Positions 43,216 to 55,889 of a DNA stretch of 64,000 nucleotides are shown in pieces. The DNA is from Pelobates cultripes (Eukaryota > Chordata > Amphibia > Anura > Pelobatidae). Positions within the stretch are counted from its first letter, which is position 1; each line of letters begins with the position of its first letter. The stretch spans positions 109,142,329 to 109,206,328 of the forward strand of contig OW240915.1 of the NCBI GenBank assembly GCA_933207985.1, written 5' to 3'. The notes beneath the pieces are model-generated. The model worked only from the letters and a program-made list of their open reading frames with translations. It was not told the DNA's origin and made no database searches. The translations under genes were made by a program, and so were the position numbers.

Positions 43216-43790
43216 TTGCTCGCCCCCTCCCCAATATCCTGAGCAGCACCAGGGGGAGAGTACAGTCAGCTCTTCACCCCAGAAGCCCTCTCCCTGTGTT
43301 ACAATACCATAAAGGATGCAGACCCGCTGACCAAACACATCTATATAGAGCAGTGGGAAAAGGACTTTGACACCACTATCCCTGCCACTATCCCTGCCCC
43401 ATTATGTATCTCTTCCCCCCCAACTCCTCTATGTGTCTCTCCCCCATCCTCCCCTATCTTTGTGGTCTCCACTCCTCCTGTCCTGTGCCTTCTGACTTTC
43501 CCTGTTTAGCATGGTTGAGCAGACCATGGTGGTGAATCTCTCCTGTACCATGTCTGAACACAACTGACAAAAAAGTTAGTTGCTCTCAGTGAACTCTTTC
43601 TTTCAGACCAGGTAGAGAATACAGAATGTCCTCTCTTCCCATGCTACAGCCAGTGACAGGCAGGAGGGGAGAACTATGCTGTGTGCTCCCCTCCTGCTGG
43701 TCAACCAGTGTTTACACCTCCGATATCCCAGAGAGTCAGTCGGGCCCTGGTTTCCTTAAGTGTTTCTTGGGGGGCCACAAGAACTATGGG
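43216..43790. other. Non-coding DNA
   Basis: C/T-rich sequence without a recognised gene. Confidence 0.5.
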
Positions 43791-44264
43791 CAGGGGCGTA
43801 CCTAGAGCATGTGCCACTTTGGGCAGGTCCTGGGTTTGGCACCTCCCCCCCATCCCAAAAAAAAAAAAAACTACTAATTTTTTTTTAAATGTATTGAACA
43901 AATTTGTAAACTTTTTGAAACCCCTGCCCCCTTCTACAAAATCCATGCACTCCCTCACACACAGTTACAGGCAAACAGTCACACACAGTTACAAGCAGAC
44001 AGTCACACGCACACAGTCACATGCAGACAGTCACACATGTAGTCACAGGCAGTCATACACACAGTTACTGGTAGAGAGTTACACACACACAGTCAGTTAT
44101 AAGCAGTTAACACAGTCACACACACTGTTACAGGCAAACAGTCATATATACAGTCACAGGCAGACAGTCATACACATAGTTGCAGCCACACACACACACA
44201 GTTACAGGCAGTTACACACACAGTCAGTTACAGGCAGTCACACACACAGTTACAGGCATGCAGT

Positions 44265-44296
<32 letters not shown>

Positions 44297-44555
44297 GTTA
44301 CAGGCAGACAGTTACGCACACACACAGTTACAGGTAGACAGTTACGCGCACACACACAGTTACAGGCAGACCGTTACACACACACACACACAGAGTTACA
44401 GGTAGACAGTTACGCACACACACACAGTTACAGGCAGACCGTTATACACACACAAACACACACATATTTACAGGCAGACAGTTACACACACACAGTTACA
44501 GACACACACACAAGACAGACAGTCTCACACACACACAGTTACAGACAAACAGTCT

Positions 44556-44586
<31 letters not shown>

Positions 44587-45027
44587 ACAGAAAGACAGTC
44601 ACACACACACACAAAGTTGCAGACAGTTATACACACACACACACACACTCTTACTTACAGACAGTGTGGGCTGGAGGAGTGGATTCCCTGAAGTCCTTCC
44701 CTGGCTGGAGCCTGTTATGTGGAGAGGCAGGGATTTCATCTTGCTGCACCACCATGTGCAGCATTAACAGCAGCTTGTAAGGGCTGTGTTAAGCCCCGCC
44801 CCCACTCATGGATAGGCTTTGCCCCTAAATGTCAATAACCCCGCCCCCTTCTTCCTCCCGTGTGGCCAGTTAAGCTTGCTGGTCTCGTGTGAGCTGTGTG
44901 ACACCCCAGCTGCCATGGGGCGCAGCTCACACATCCCCCATTAGCCCTCAGACCAGGGTCATGGCACCCCTCTACCATGTGGCACCCGGGGCGGACCGCC
45001 CCTCCGCCCCCCCATAGTCCGCCACTG
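43791..45027. mobile_element. hAT-type non-autonomous element with internal CA minisatellite
   Basis: The left end CAGGGGCGTACCTAG and the reverse complement of the right end, CAGTGGCGGACTATGG, are hAT-style inverted repeats. The flanking octamers actatggg and actaggag match at 6 of 8 positions. No transposase is present. Long frames in the interior come only from the CA-type repeat. Confidence 0.7.
43955..44670. repeat. CA-type minisatellite (cacacagttacaggcagacagt)
   Basis: Repeated cacacagttacaggcagaca units are mixed with (CA)n. The apparent 195-218-residue frames (His-Ser-Tyr-rich) are translations of this repeat and not proteins. Confidence 0.9.
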
Positions 45028-45660
45028 ACTAGGAGGTAACACTGGGAACAGAAACAAGTCCATTGTTTTAATTGATCTCTTTGTTATACCATAAAACATA
45101 AAAGCTATCAAGATGGGACTAGTTGTGGCAGAAGGAGCCACAGTGCCAGTGGAAGTGGAAGCTATAATTATTGTGAAAACAGTGGTCTTGTTTACTGGCC
45201 TTGATTATTCTGCTATAGGTTGCTCTGTGATTTTATGATTATAATACTATTAGTGGTGTTACTTCTGATGGTCGTGGTGCTGATAGTACTGTTAAGGTTA
45301 TGAGAGACTACTGCACTACTGCTGATGGTGAATTGTGGATAACAACCCCTTTCACTCCTCAATTTCTTATTGGGATTAAGATGATAGCTTGTTTGTTTTT
45401 ATTATTCAAATACATTTGGAGATGAATGTGTATTTTTTAAATTAACTAGTAAACTCCAGCCAACAAGCAGACTCCACTCACATTGTCGCTGCCAGTATGC
45501 GACTCCGGAGTCCAGCCTCTGGTATACCCCCAACGGTGCCGTCCACATCCTGTGCCAAACGGATCCTCCTGCTACTCCTTGAAAACTTGTGAAGGTGGAG
45601 CACGTTAACGTCACATCAGAATGTTGTTTGCCCCGCCAGTTTCTCCACTGTCCAGCCACA
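45028..45660. other. Non-coding DNA
   Basis: No gene or clear element seen. Confidence 0.5.
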
Positions 45661-46214
45661 GCCATAGCACACACTCACAGACACACACACACTCTCTGAC
45701 AGACACAAACACACACACACTGACAGATAGACACACACAGACAGACACACACACACACACACTGACAGACACACACACAGACAGTCACATACACTGACAG
45801 TCACACACACTGACAGACAGACACACGAACACTGACAGACAGACACAAACACACAGACACACACACACACACAGTGACAGTCACACACACACACAGTGAC
45901 AGTCACACACACACAGGGACACACACACACACAGTGACAGTCACACACATACAGTGACAGACACACACACTGATAGCCAAACACACGCACAGTGACAGTC
46001 ACACACACACACACACAGTAACAGACACACACACTGACAGTCACACACACACACACACAGGGACGTATTAGCCATGAGGCAAACAAGGCATTTGCCTTGG
46101 GCAGCATTTTCCAGGGGGTGGCAAAAAAAGCCACCAAAAAAATGCTCAGGGCAAATGTCTTGTTAGCCTTGCAGCTAACTGACAGGCCAGGCTGGCAGGT
46201 GGGCGGGCGGCGTT

Positions 46215-46374
46215 GGTGAGGGAGTACTTTCCCCTGAGCTGTCTGCTCAGCTCCCTCGTGAGCCGCAGAGTGATGCTGGGAGCCGGAATATTACATCATA
46301 TTTCGGCTCCCAGCATCACTCTGTGGCGCACGAGGGAGCTGAGCAGAGCACTCAGAGGAAAGTGCTCCCTCACC
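46215..46374. repeat. Large palindrome, ~75-bp arms
   Basis: ggtgaggga at 46215 pairs with tccctcacc at 46366-46374. The arms include ctcagctccctcgtg and gtgatgctgggagccg with few mismatches. The centre lies near ggaatattacatcatatttc. Confidence 0.85.
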
Positions 46375-46479
46375 AGTGCTGCCCGCCAGTGCCACCCACC
46401 CAGCAGCCCCAGGGAGAGGGAGAACCCCCCCAGCATTCCTAAAGGTAAGGAGGCTGGGGGGGTTAAATTAAAAAAAAGT

Positions 46480-46990
46480 GAGTATGTGAATGTGTGTTAG
46501 TGTGTGTGTCTGTTAGTGTGTGTCTGTTAGTGTGTGTGTGTCTGTTAGTGTGTGTGTCTGTTAGTGTGTGTCTGTTAGTGTGTGTGTCTGACTGTGTGTG
46601 TCTGTTAGTGTGTGTGTGTGTGTGTGTGTCTGTTAGTGTGTGTGTGTGTCTGTGAGTGTGTGTATGTGTGTGTGTGTTTGTTAGTGAGTGTGAGTGTGTT
46701 TGCCTGTTAGTGTGTCTGTTAGTGAGTGTGTGTGTGTCTGTTAGTGTGTGTGTGTCTGACTGTGTGTGTGTATGTGTGTGTCTGTTAGTGAGTGTGTGTC
46801 TGTTAGTGAGTGTGAGTGTGTTTGCCTGTTAGTGTGTGTGAGTGTGTGTGTCTGTTAGTGAGTGTGTGTGTGAGTGTGTGTCTGTTAGTGAGTGAGTGTG
46901 TGTCTGTTAGTGAGTGAGTGTCTGTGAGTGAGCATGAGTGTCTGTTAGTGAGTGTGTGTTTCTGTCAGTGAATGTGTGTGTGTGTATTTA
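46480..46990. repeat. (TG)n-type minisatellite
   Basis: Units of gtgtgtgtctgttagtgtgt, the approximate complement in style of the flanking CA arrays. Confidence 0.9.
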
Positions 46991-47221
46991 GAATGTGGGG
47001 CAGGGCGGAAGGGTTGGGTTCCGGAGTGCAGGCGGGGGAGGAGGGGGGGCGGTGCCTGAGTTTTGTCCTGCCTAGGGCAGCACAAAACCAGAATACACTA
47101 CTGCACACACACACACACTGACAGTCACACACACACTTCAACATTCTTGCACACACTCACATCATTTTATGCATTGCTACCTACCTTTGGGAGCTGGTGT
47201 GGAACCTCTCTCTGATCTCTT

Positions 47222-47369
47222 GGGAGCTCAGTCTTCTTGCTCCTCACTGCTCCCATGCTCGCAGTTTAGTGATGCCGGGTACCGGAATATGACGTCATAT
47301 TCTGGGACCCGGCTTCACTTCAAACGGCGCGTGCAAGGGAGCAGTGAGGAGCAAGAAGACTGAGCTCCC
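47222..47369. repeat. Palindrome with perfect 33-bp arms
   Basis: Arms at 47222-47254 and 47337-47369 are exact complements. The 82-base centre contains ccggaatatgacgtcatatt, a variant of the centre of the 46215-46374 palindrome with a TGACGTCA (CRE-type) core. Possibly part of another hAT-like element whose right end is near 47541 (gtgagtttgacatgcttgg). Confidence 0.88.
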
Positions 47370-47541
47370 TCGCTGCCGCCAGAGACCTCTCCCCTGTCCG
47401 GGTAAATGAGCAGAGTAGGCACCTGCAATGTGGGGAGAGCAGGTGCCTACTCTGCTTTAGTAAGCATGTCAATTTTGCTGGCCGCAAAAATATTCATTGT
47501 GGGCCCCATGCAGCCTGTGGGCCGTGAGTTTGACATGCTTG

Positions 47542-48430
47542 GATTAATGGAAAAGATAGGTAAAGAAAAAAATAATCTAGGCTAGAACGTCACTGATATA
47601 CCTACTCAGTACATAACATTTGTATTTCATGTTCAAAATATTGTGTTGCGCAAATGTTTTTTGTTATATATTTAAGTTCAAAAGGAAGATGGGCCTACAC
47701 TATCTTATGAATGTGTTTTCATATTTGAGTTCAAAAGGAAGATGGGCCCCTATACTGTTAGTAAATACAGAGTCAGAGTGAAATGGATATCCTTGCTTTA
47801 AATTCATATAATATGAATCCACAAGCCAATCTATGCCTTAAGTTCTGTTTGCATTCAGAGAAGCAATATTCAAGGCCAGATTTCCCCTATAGGCAAAGAA
47901 GGCACCAGCAATATGCACATGCCCTGTAGGGGCACCTGTTGTCAGCACTTATAATATACTTTTTTTGAGCAAATGGTTAAAGACAAACACTCTGTCTGTG
48001 TCCTCATAGTCCATTAGGCTTCTTCTGTGTGACAATGTACAACAAAAGGAGAGAGTTGCTGTTGCTGGGAAGGGTAGTTTTAAACCGTCGTAGCACAAAG
48101 CTGTAGTCGATGTAGGGATATGTGGGAGTGATGGCGGTATGTTATAACCATGCCTTCTAAGCTGAGCGAGCAAACATATTGGTGGGGGAACAAAAGAAGG
48201 ATGGCAGTAGCCATATTATGGGGGGAGGGGAAGATAAAGAAAACAGCAGGGAGGGGAGACAAAAGGGGGGAGGGATAAATAGGAAATATTTACCACATGA
48301 ATAAAAACAAATCAAATTAATAAATAATAAGTGATACATACAGAATAAAATACAGAGAACTTGAATAAGAAATAAATAGTAAATACAAATGTAGGTATCT
48401 ATATAAATATTTACAAAAAGTTAAACAAAT
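47542..48430. other. Non-coding DNA
   Basis: No coding pattern. A purine-rich tract (48215-48275) and a ~40-bp direct repeat (ttcaaaaggaagatgggcc at 47677 and 47730) are present. Confidence 0.5.
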
Positions 48431-48947
48431 TAAAATCAGCATTTAAACCATGGGGTATAAGAGTCTGTAACTTATAAACCCATTCCATTTCTGTTTTTCC
48501 TAGGATATTTTTTATATCCCCAGGATATAAAACCCCTCCAGGATAAAATACATTTTTTAATACCTATACATTTGAACATTTTAGGATCTTTATTATGTTT
48601 AATGACGTTTTTGCATACGGAATGATTCAAGTATCAATATTTAATGTTTCTGTATTGTTCACTTAATCTATTTTTAAGCACCTTGTGCTCATTCCAACAT
48701 ATTGGAGGCCACAAGTGCATTCAGGCAGATAAATAAAAAAAATTGTATTACAGTTGATAAAATCTTTCATTTTATAAATCTTTTTTGTCCTGTTCGAAGT
48801 AAATTGAGTTACTTTAGAAGGTAAAGTAGAATCAGCAGTTTTACAGACTATACAAAATTTACATTTATAAAAACCTTTTGTTTGGGGAAAGAATGATAAA
48901 GTTTGTTTGTGTGTAATTTCCTTAGTAAGATTGGTGGTTAAAATCAA
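48431..48947 (-). pseudogene. Penelope-like element GIY-YIG endonuclease
   Basis: The minus strand reads TKGFYKCKFCIVCKT (Cys-rich linker), then CTCGLQYVGMSTRCLK (the Y-V-G half of GIY-YIG). Further downstream, in another frame, come residues ending near ILSWRGF, an endonuclease tail similar in layout to the PLE at 34.2-34.5 kb. It differs from that copy, so it is another PLE family or an older insertion. Confidence 0.82.
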
Positions 48948-50290
48948 TCTAAAATTGGGAGCTCCTCTGAAGACTGTATTTGGGTTTTCGGGTATGATTT
49001 AACTACGTTTTTCATCATGTCTTAAAATGTGTCAATGTTTTTTTTTTTTTATAATCTTTTTAATATTACCACTTTTGTTGTTATAGTTAAAAGTGATGGG
49101 AAGAAACATAGATTTGTTACTTTTTCTTGTTTTATATATTAAAAGCTCATTTCTATCTTTGTGTTTTATATTGTCAATAGTGTCTGTTTAGTCTGTATCG
49201 GAATAATTGTTTTCAATAAATGTACATTTTTAAATTTCTGCTTGTTTTTTTAAATCTTTTAATTCTGAGCAATTTCTACAAAGGAGTAGAAAATTGGTTT
49301 TTTTGGAGCGCTCTCAAACCAAGGTTTATAATGGCTTGATTTGTCAACTGCCGTGTTTACACAAACCTTTTAAAAAAACGTTTTGTTATGTAATTGCCCA
49401 TTTTTAATAAATATATTTAAATCTAAAAAAATGATCTGTTCCCTACTGAATTTATATGTTAAAATTATGCCTCTGTTGTTGATATTAAGATTGTCAATAA
49501 AAAAGATGAGGTTATCTTCAGATCCATACCAGATAAAAAAGAGGTCATCAATATACCTAAAATATGAGACCAGGTTTGCCCTCCAGGCATTTACATTAAA
49601 AATAGCTTGCGACTCCCAGTCGGCCATAAATAAATTAGCGTAACTGGGGGCAAACCTAGTACCCATGACTGTCCCTCTTTTTTGAAGATAAAAAGAATTG
49701 AGGAACCAAAAATAATTATTATTTAAAATGATATTTATGCCCTCCAATATAAAATCTATCTGTATGTTGGGAATTTCTCTTTCTTTGGTTAAAATATCTT
49801 TAATGGCTTGGCATCCTATGTCGTGAGGTATAATAGTGTAAAGGGATTGAACGTCACAGGTGACTAGTATAAAATTTGCATTCCATTTAAAATTATTTTA
49901 AAAATGTAATAGTGACATTGAATCTTGAAGATAAGACTTCAATAATTTGACGGGGAGTTGGAGGAGGTCGTCTATGTATTGGGAAAGATTACAAAGGAGG
50001 GAGCCTATACCTGACACAATTGGTCTGCCTGGGGGTGTATTTTTATGTATCTTAGGGAGTAAATAAATAAGAGGAATAATATATTTTTTTTGTTTAAAAT
50101 AGCCATAAACCTTTCTTTAAAAAAACTGGGATAAAATAGCTTGCATGTTTGTGGTTGGGTCTGATAAATGTTTTTCGTATAGATTGGTGTCATTAAGTTG
50201 CCTATGTGCCTCTTCTAAATACATTGTGCTTAATAGAATAACTAACCCTCCTCCTTTATTAGCTGGTTTTCTCAAAATCTTTTGTAACTA
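48948..50290 (-). pseudogene. Penelope-like element reverse transcriptase
   Basis: The best frame (49370-49747) reads GINIILNNNYFWFLNSFYLQ, KRGTVMGTRFAPSYANLFM, SYFRYIDDLFFIWYG (YIDD box intact) and IILTYKFSREQIIFLDL, the palm and thumb of a PLE RT. Upstream frames (49780-50290) carry degraded fingers motifs with stops. It is the only PLE copy here that still shows the YxDD catalytic box. Confidence 0.88.
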
Positions 50291-51780
50291 TTTTTTCTAA
50301 CATTGTAAGTGGGGCAGATTTCAAAAAGGAAGGATAAAACTTGGATTTTTCTTTTAAGTGTGTGTTGATAATATGATGTTTATATAGAGGTGGAGAGGAT
50401 GGTAAAATAGGAGTTTCTTTTTTTGTTCAGAGTGGCTGTTCAGAGTGGCTTTACGGACAAATTTATTAACATCTAAAAAAACTTCAAAAGATTTAAAAGA
50501 GTTGGTTGGGGCAAATTTAAGACCTTTTTTAAAAACTGATATTTGTGCAATGGTTAAGGTTTTTTGTGAAAGGTTAAAAATGCCACTGCATTGGTCGTTT
50601 TGGGTTATTATTGTCTTTCTAGTATTTCTCTCTTGCTCACGTCTGCCACTTCTTCTTCCTCTAAACTTAAAATTATTTTTGTGATTGTGATGGGTGTGGT
50701 GTTTGAACTAGTGTTTTGGGGTGGGTTCGGATTTCTAAAAAATGATCTTCATTTTCAAATTCAGAATAATTGGTATCTATTTTGGTGATGAGGAATGGTA
50801 GGTGATTTTGAGTATTCTTTATAATCATTGCTATAACTTGATCTTTGGGGTTTGGGTGTGAAGTATTTCTTATTGGGACCAGATGTATTGTGATATTTGG
50901 TTGATTGTAGGGTGTTATTGTAGGTTCGATGAGTATTCTTGCGATTGTTGTATGAAGGTGGGTGATATTGGTGGGTGCTAAATTGGTGAGATATCTGTGG
51001 GGAACCATGATGTTGGTTGACTTGGGCTCTGTGTGATCGCATTGTTTGTGGTGAATAGGGAAGTTTCCTTGTTATGTAATTCTGATATTGGTGAGGTTGG
51101 TGACTATAATGACGTGTCTCAGTATTTATGCACCTTCTTGGCTCAAGGTGTGCGTCAGTTCTTACATAATTTTATGTTCATAAGAATTGTCTTTGTAGGT
51201 AGGATTTTGCGAGGTGTATCTTTTATTCAGGTGATAGGTTCTGACTTGTTTGTTTGAGTAATCAGTTTTGTCTCTAATATATTTCTTAATTTTTATATGC
51301 TTAGTATCTATTTCGACTTTCTCAATTTTACTTTGAATCAATATAGAATTTTATTTGTATGCCTTGGTCTCAGTGAAGGGTAAAAGTTTTTCCCTAAGGT
51401 TGTTAATTTCTGAGTCCAAAATGGACAGTTTTTTGCTCTTTTTTACAATTAGAGTTTCCATCGGACCAAGGATACATCGTTCTAGTTTACTGTTCCATTC
51501 ATCCATGAATTCAAGATCATCTTGGTCAGTAGTGGGTCATTTTAGTAGTCTTAGGTAATTTGTTCATCAATGTATTTTTTTAAAGTGGCTATTTCCCATT
51601 TCAATTTTATTTCTGTACTGAGAGATTTTTCTAATGTTATAAACACTTCTTGTTGGCTTAAACTAGGGTAACTTATTTGAATAGGGCTAATAACCTCTGT
51701 GTCGAAAAACATTTTCAACATCGATAATGTAATTATTTCTAACATCGAAGATAGACATAATAAAAAGTTAAAAAGTAGCT
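50291..51780 (-). pseudogene. Penelope-like element N-terminal region
   Basis: Low-complexity Asn/His/Ser/Lys-rich frames (for example NQHHGSPQISHQFSTHQYHP) and a Leu/Lys/Glu-rich frame (51551-51745) precede the RT on the same strand, as expected for the poorly conserved N-terminal part of a vertebrate PLE. Assignment is by position and composition. Confidence 0.5.
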
Positions 51781-52739
51781 AACTCAAGAGGGAATTAAGA
51801 CAATGTACCACAAAAGGAGAGAGTAAGCGCTAAATAACAAAGGGGTATCAACCCAATAAAAGGGAATCCCTCAAGACCCTTTAAAAAACAGAGGGAATAC
51901 TAAAAAGGAAGTAAGGGCTGCGCCAAAGTCCAGTATCAATAAATAAGAAATAAGAAAAAGACAGAAGAGTCTGGATGGAAGGATCTCGGTTAGATCAGAT
52001 AAAGGGTCCTCACTGTCTTTATCCAGGCAGATCCACTCATATGAAAAGACAAAGTATAACAGGGACCAAATAGTGTAATAAGTTCAATTCAATGGATATA
52101 ATATATACGAGAGATGGTAATAAACTATGCATTTGTAAAAGCTATAGCTAGTTCTAGTTTGAAAGGCGTACAGCGGTACAATCCCCGCTTATGGGATATA
52201 CAGTGGACTTCTTCCATTAGGGGTATGTTCAACACTCGGGAGAAGGGTAGAAAGAGACAACTAATAGTGCTCACTGGTTAAAACAATGGTGAATAGGAGG
52301 GGAAATCTCCTATGGAAGGTGTGTAGCATGCGGCGCCTTAGAAAGCAGTGCCTACAGGCGCCTGACATTTAAATCCAGGCTTGGCAGTTGCTGCCTCTGA
52401 TGTGGGAGTATATAGAAGATTAATCTTCCATATTTGTGAAAAAAAAAAAAAAAAAATTAAAGTCTGTAAGCCGTACTTGATGCATTGTGGGTGTGAAGGA
52501 GATGATTTAATTTTAGAAAAAATAAGTAAAAATCGTATTATTTAAATGGAATTAGTGAGAGGTCATGAACTAAGAGGAGTCACTAATAGCATAATAGGCT
52601 CAAGGTTTAACATATGTCTATGGTCTAATTTGTCGTTTCCTTGACCACATTTTAACAACAACAAAATATATAGTAGATTTGATCAAATTGATTTTTTTTT
52701 AAATATATATATATGTATTAAGGCACTTTGGCCTGTATT
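51781..52739. other. PLE 5' flank and non-coding DNA
   Basis: No gene. An A-run lies at 52440-52457. Part (52000-52400) is probably the PLE's 5' untranslated or LTR-like portion. Confidence 0.45.
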
Positions 52740-54598
52740 TGTGGGAGGTGCTTGGTATCCACTCCTAGCCTACTTAAGGCACACCCCTTACCTTGCTCCT
52801 TACCGTTCGAGGTCAGCGTTGAATGAGGATTCACTTCCGGGTTCTCTCAGACGCCATCTTGGTTTTCAGTATCCACAAGTTTTTTCCACGGCAAGCTGTG
52901 TCCAGGATTCCTGTTCCAGGCCTTTCCGTCCATCCAGCCTCTTCTGACCCCGGTCATCATCGTAGATCGCGTCCCAGGGACTCCTAAACCGTAAGTTAGA
53001 CCTACCTGTCACGCCAGGATCGGTTCCCACGGCGTCCGGTACAGCACGGGTCCTCGCTTTACGTTTTTTTACTGTTATATGGCAATTGAACAAGCCGTTC
53101 GCGGTTTCATTTTGTACGGCATTCGGCTAATCAGTATATTAGTTAAAGATTGTCATTTCGCATAAAACTGTTCCATGTGGCAGTAAAACAAGTTATCCTT
53201 TTGGTTGTTTTGACGTTCGCCCCTTATTCATGATATGCTTAAACACGCTTGCACGTTCGCAAAAAATTTCATGCGTATAAACTGTTCATTTCAGTTTCTG
53301 TTTCCCTTGCTATAGGGTTTCGGTTTTTCTTGCTAAATGTATTTCGCATAAATCCTTTCGTGGATTACATTCATCATTTCATGTATATACCATTCGGTTA
53401 ACGATTTGCCTTGCTTAAATATATATATATATTAATTCTATTACTGTTTAGAGGTATCAGTATTGTATTGGTTTCCATAACAAACCAGCTCACATATCTG
53501 TATGGATCATTTTGACTCCCACGCTTTCAGGGGTTTTCCACACTTATCCATTTCAGTCAAATTGGTTCAGCCTACAATTACAGGCCTCATTTCTGTGTTT
53601 TAAACACATATACATAAGGATACAGTTTCCTTTTCCAAGTCATAAATTCTCAGGTTGAATCACACGTACTGATCCAACCAATCATATGTCTTTTACATTA
53701 CAGTAATATTATATACAACTTTACATCACGTCAAATAATTGTTTTTCATCCCTACACCTTTGTTGTTGTCAATTATATATCAGCACAATGCATTTACATA
53801 TAGGCCACTGCCTCCTCCACCCCATCCTCTTTTTCACTTGACACCCATCATACATCCTCCCTTGTTTCTAGCCAGAATTTTGGCAACAAAGACACGGCAT
53901 CACTTGGCCTTTGTAACAAATTTATATTGTCATGGTATATCACTACACTTCATTTACCATTAAAACTCCAAGCCCTTAAAAACACTGCTGGTTCGGGCTA
54001 CACAGTCTACATCATTCCCACACAGTCCACACTCACTATATTACATTTTTCTTTTTATTTTACCAGTTTCAGGCTGTCCAGGTTTATATATATTTCACCA
54101 CACAAATTCGCTGTGAGATATTCATACTACCAGGTACGTACGCCTGCTCATCTGGTATTCTGCCATACATTTCATTACTCCCCCCCTAGGTTAGAGTACT
54201 GGCAATAGGATCAAAGGCTCCCCGATAGGTATTTACCCCTTCTTGGCCTTTGCCATCAGTTAGTGGTCCCACGAGGCCAACACCCCGCCTCAATCTTTCG
54301 GAGGCAAACACCCATCGGGCCACACGTGAGCTAGTCGCCTCGCACATAGAGAGAGCCTCACCTGTCAGTCCCTTTACCTGTTTTTCTGTGTTAGTCACCG
54401 AGAGGCCTACAATCCTGCCACTACGACGAGTGGCCTCAAATCCCCTTACGCCAACGCATAGATAGAGCCTCTCAAGCCACTTGGCAACTAGTAGGGCCTC
54501 ACCTGTCACCAAACAAGTGTAATGTTTTGCCATCCGGCTTAGCTAGCCTGCCAATACGATCTTGGTGGTTTTCATACACTAATTGTTTTATTTTTAGT
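52740..54598 (+). other. Ngaro-like leader
   Basis: No conserved domain seen. 54190-54540 has diverged direct repeats around gcctcacctgtca. An initiating ATG follows at 54599. Confidence 0.45.
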
Positions 54599-54840
54599 AT
54601 GTCTCAGGAAGGGGTAGAGGATTTCTCCCTGCCTAGCACTCCGGCTAGAGCTTTCACTCCTACACAAGAAGGAGAGGTAACTAGTCCAGCATCGATCAGA
54701 TCCTGGATGATCCCTCGTATAACTATGGAATTGAGGAGACGGCAAATCCCCTACCCCGCTACAGCAATGAAAGCAGAACTTTTCAAACTGCTACGTACTT
54801 CAACTAACAACATGGATGCCGGGGAAGGATCACTAATATT
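54599..54840 (+). pseudogene. Gag-like N-terminal frame of the Ngaro-like element
   Basis: From the ATG at 54599 the frame reads MSQEGVEDFSLPSTPARAFT, then IRSWMIPRITMELRRRQIPY and ELFKLLRTSTNN before the break into RT sequence at about 54840. The LRRRQIPYP.TA.K.EL.KLL pattern suggests a SAP-like or Gag helix pair, but no firm domain assignment is possible. Confidence 0.5.
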
Positions 54841-54841
54841 T

Positions 54842-55885
54842 TTTCTCCCGTTTAACTTTTGGGTCCAAAAGTAGCCCAGCTATTTTCGACACATTTGCAG
54901 AAGCATTGTGCTGGTTACTATTGAACATAGCCAGATGCCCTACGGTATTACATTACCTGGACGACTTGTTACTGGTTGAGGAAAATACTTCCCCTCCTAG
55001 TAGCCTCAAAGCTACCACCAAGCTATTCGAGCAACCAGGTGTACCAATCTCCCCTAAGAAAACGGAGGGGCCAGACATGATTATCATTTTCCTGGGTATT
55101 CAATTAGACTCAACCACAATGCAAGCAAGCCTACCACACGACAAGATAGAAAACATTCTTGCCTACATCAACCGCTACCTTCAGCCCGGTACTTGCAACC
55201 GCAAAGAGCTACAGTCCCTGCTGGGGTCACTAAATTTTGCCATGTGTATCATACCTCAAGGCCGCTCCTTCATATCACGACTCTTGTATCTTTTTCCACG
55301 CTTCCTACACAACACACACAGGTTGTCCTTAGATAACCAAGCTACGGCAGACCTACGTATGTGGAAGGAATTTTTAACCACTTGGAATGGTAAAAGTATG
55401 TTCCTCCCTCAATTGACTGACTCATCACCTACCATTTGGTCAGATTCGGCATCTACCACAGGTTTTGCAGCAATTTTTGGGAACGAATGGCTTTGGGGAG
55501 CTGGCCTACAGCAGTACAGGATTTGGAAGGTTTTTCCACTACCTCAGCTCTCTTTGAGATCTATCCCATCATGGTGGCTGCCGTAGCATGGGGTCATTTA
55601 TGGGCAAACATGCCAGTACGTTGCTACTCAGATAACCAGGCAACCTGTCACATCATCAACAAAGGTCATTCCAAATCCCTTACGATCATGAGATTTCTGA
55701 GGAAACTCACTTGGTTGACGGCCTGTCATAATTTCTTTCTGTATTGTTTCCATGTTCCAGGTATATGTAACACAGCTGCTGACAGTTTGACTCGTTTTAA
55801 ATTTCAGGCATTTCATCAAGCACTCCCGTCAGCTGCGCTCACAGCCACCACTACTTCAACATTTCAACAACTAATACTGGACTAG
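54842..55885 (+). pseudogene. Ngaro-like reverse transcriptase / RNase H
   Basis: It begins mid-RT with FSRLTFGSKSSPAIFDTFAE, then VLHYLDDLLLVEE (YLDD box), FLGIQLDS and LQSLLGSLNFA with PQGRSFISRLL. RNase H follows with IWSDSASTTGFAAIFGNEW, a frameshift near 55530, LFEIYPIMVAAVAWGHLW, VRCYSDNQATCHIINKGHS and HVPGICNTAADSLTRF. The RT N-terminal motifs are deleted and at least two frames are used. It is inactive. Confidence 0.88.
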
Positions 55886-55889
55886 ACAC

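Larger units (their letters stand above)
46058..47103. mobile_element. hAT-type element inserted in a CA repeat
   Basis: The termini CAGGGACGTATTAGCC and, reverse-complemented from the right, CAGTAGTGTATTCTGG form hAT-like inverted repeats. Flanks are CACACACA on both sides, as expected for an 8-bp duplication in this host sequence but not proof. Inside are a ~75-bp-arm palindrome (46215-46374) and a (TG)n minisatellite (46480-46990). No transposase. Confidence 0.7.
45661..47150. repeat. CA-type minisatellite split by a transposon
   Basis: cacacactgacagtcacaca-type units run from about 45661 to 46057 and resume at 47104-47150 with the same phrase (cactgacagtcacacac). The two parts are one array interrupted by the element at 46058-47103. 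Confidence 0.88.

Noticed and set aside
43681..44767. Long open frames of about 195-218 residues rich in His/Ser/Tyr/Thr
   Set aside because: They translate a cacacagttacaggcagaca minisatellite; no start context, no domain, and several frames are open at once.
45616..46137. 173-residue Cys/Val-rich frame on the minus strand, like a metal-binding protein
   Set aside because: It is a translation of (CA)n-type repeat DNA.
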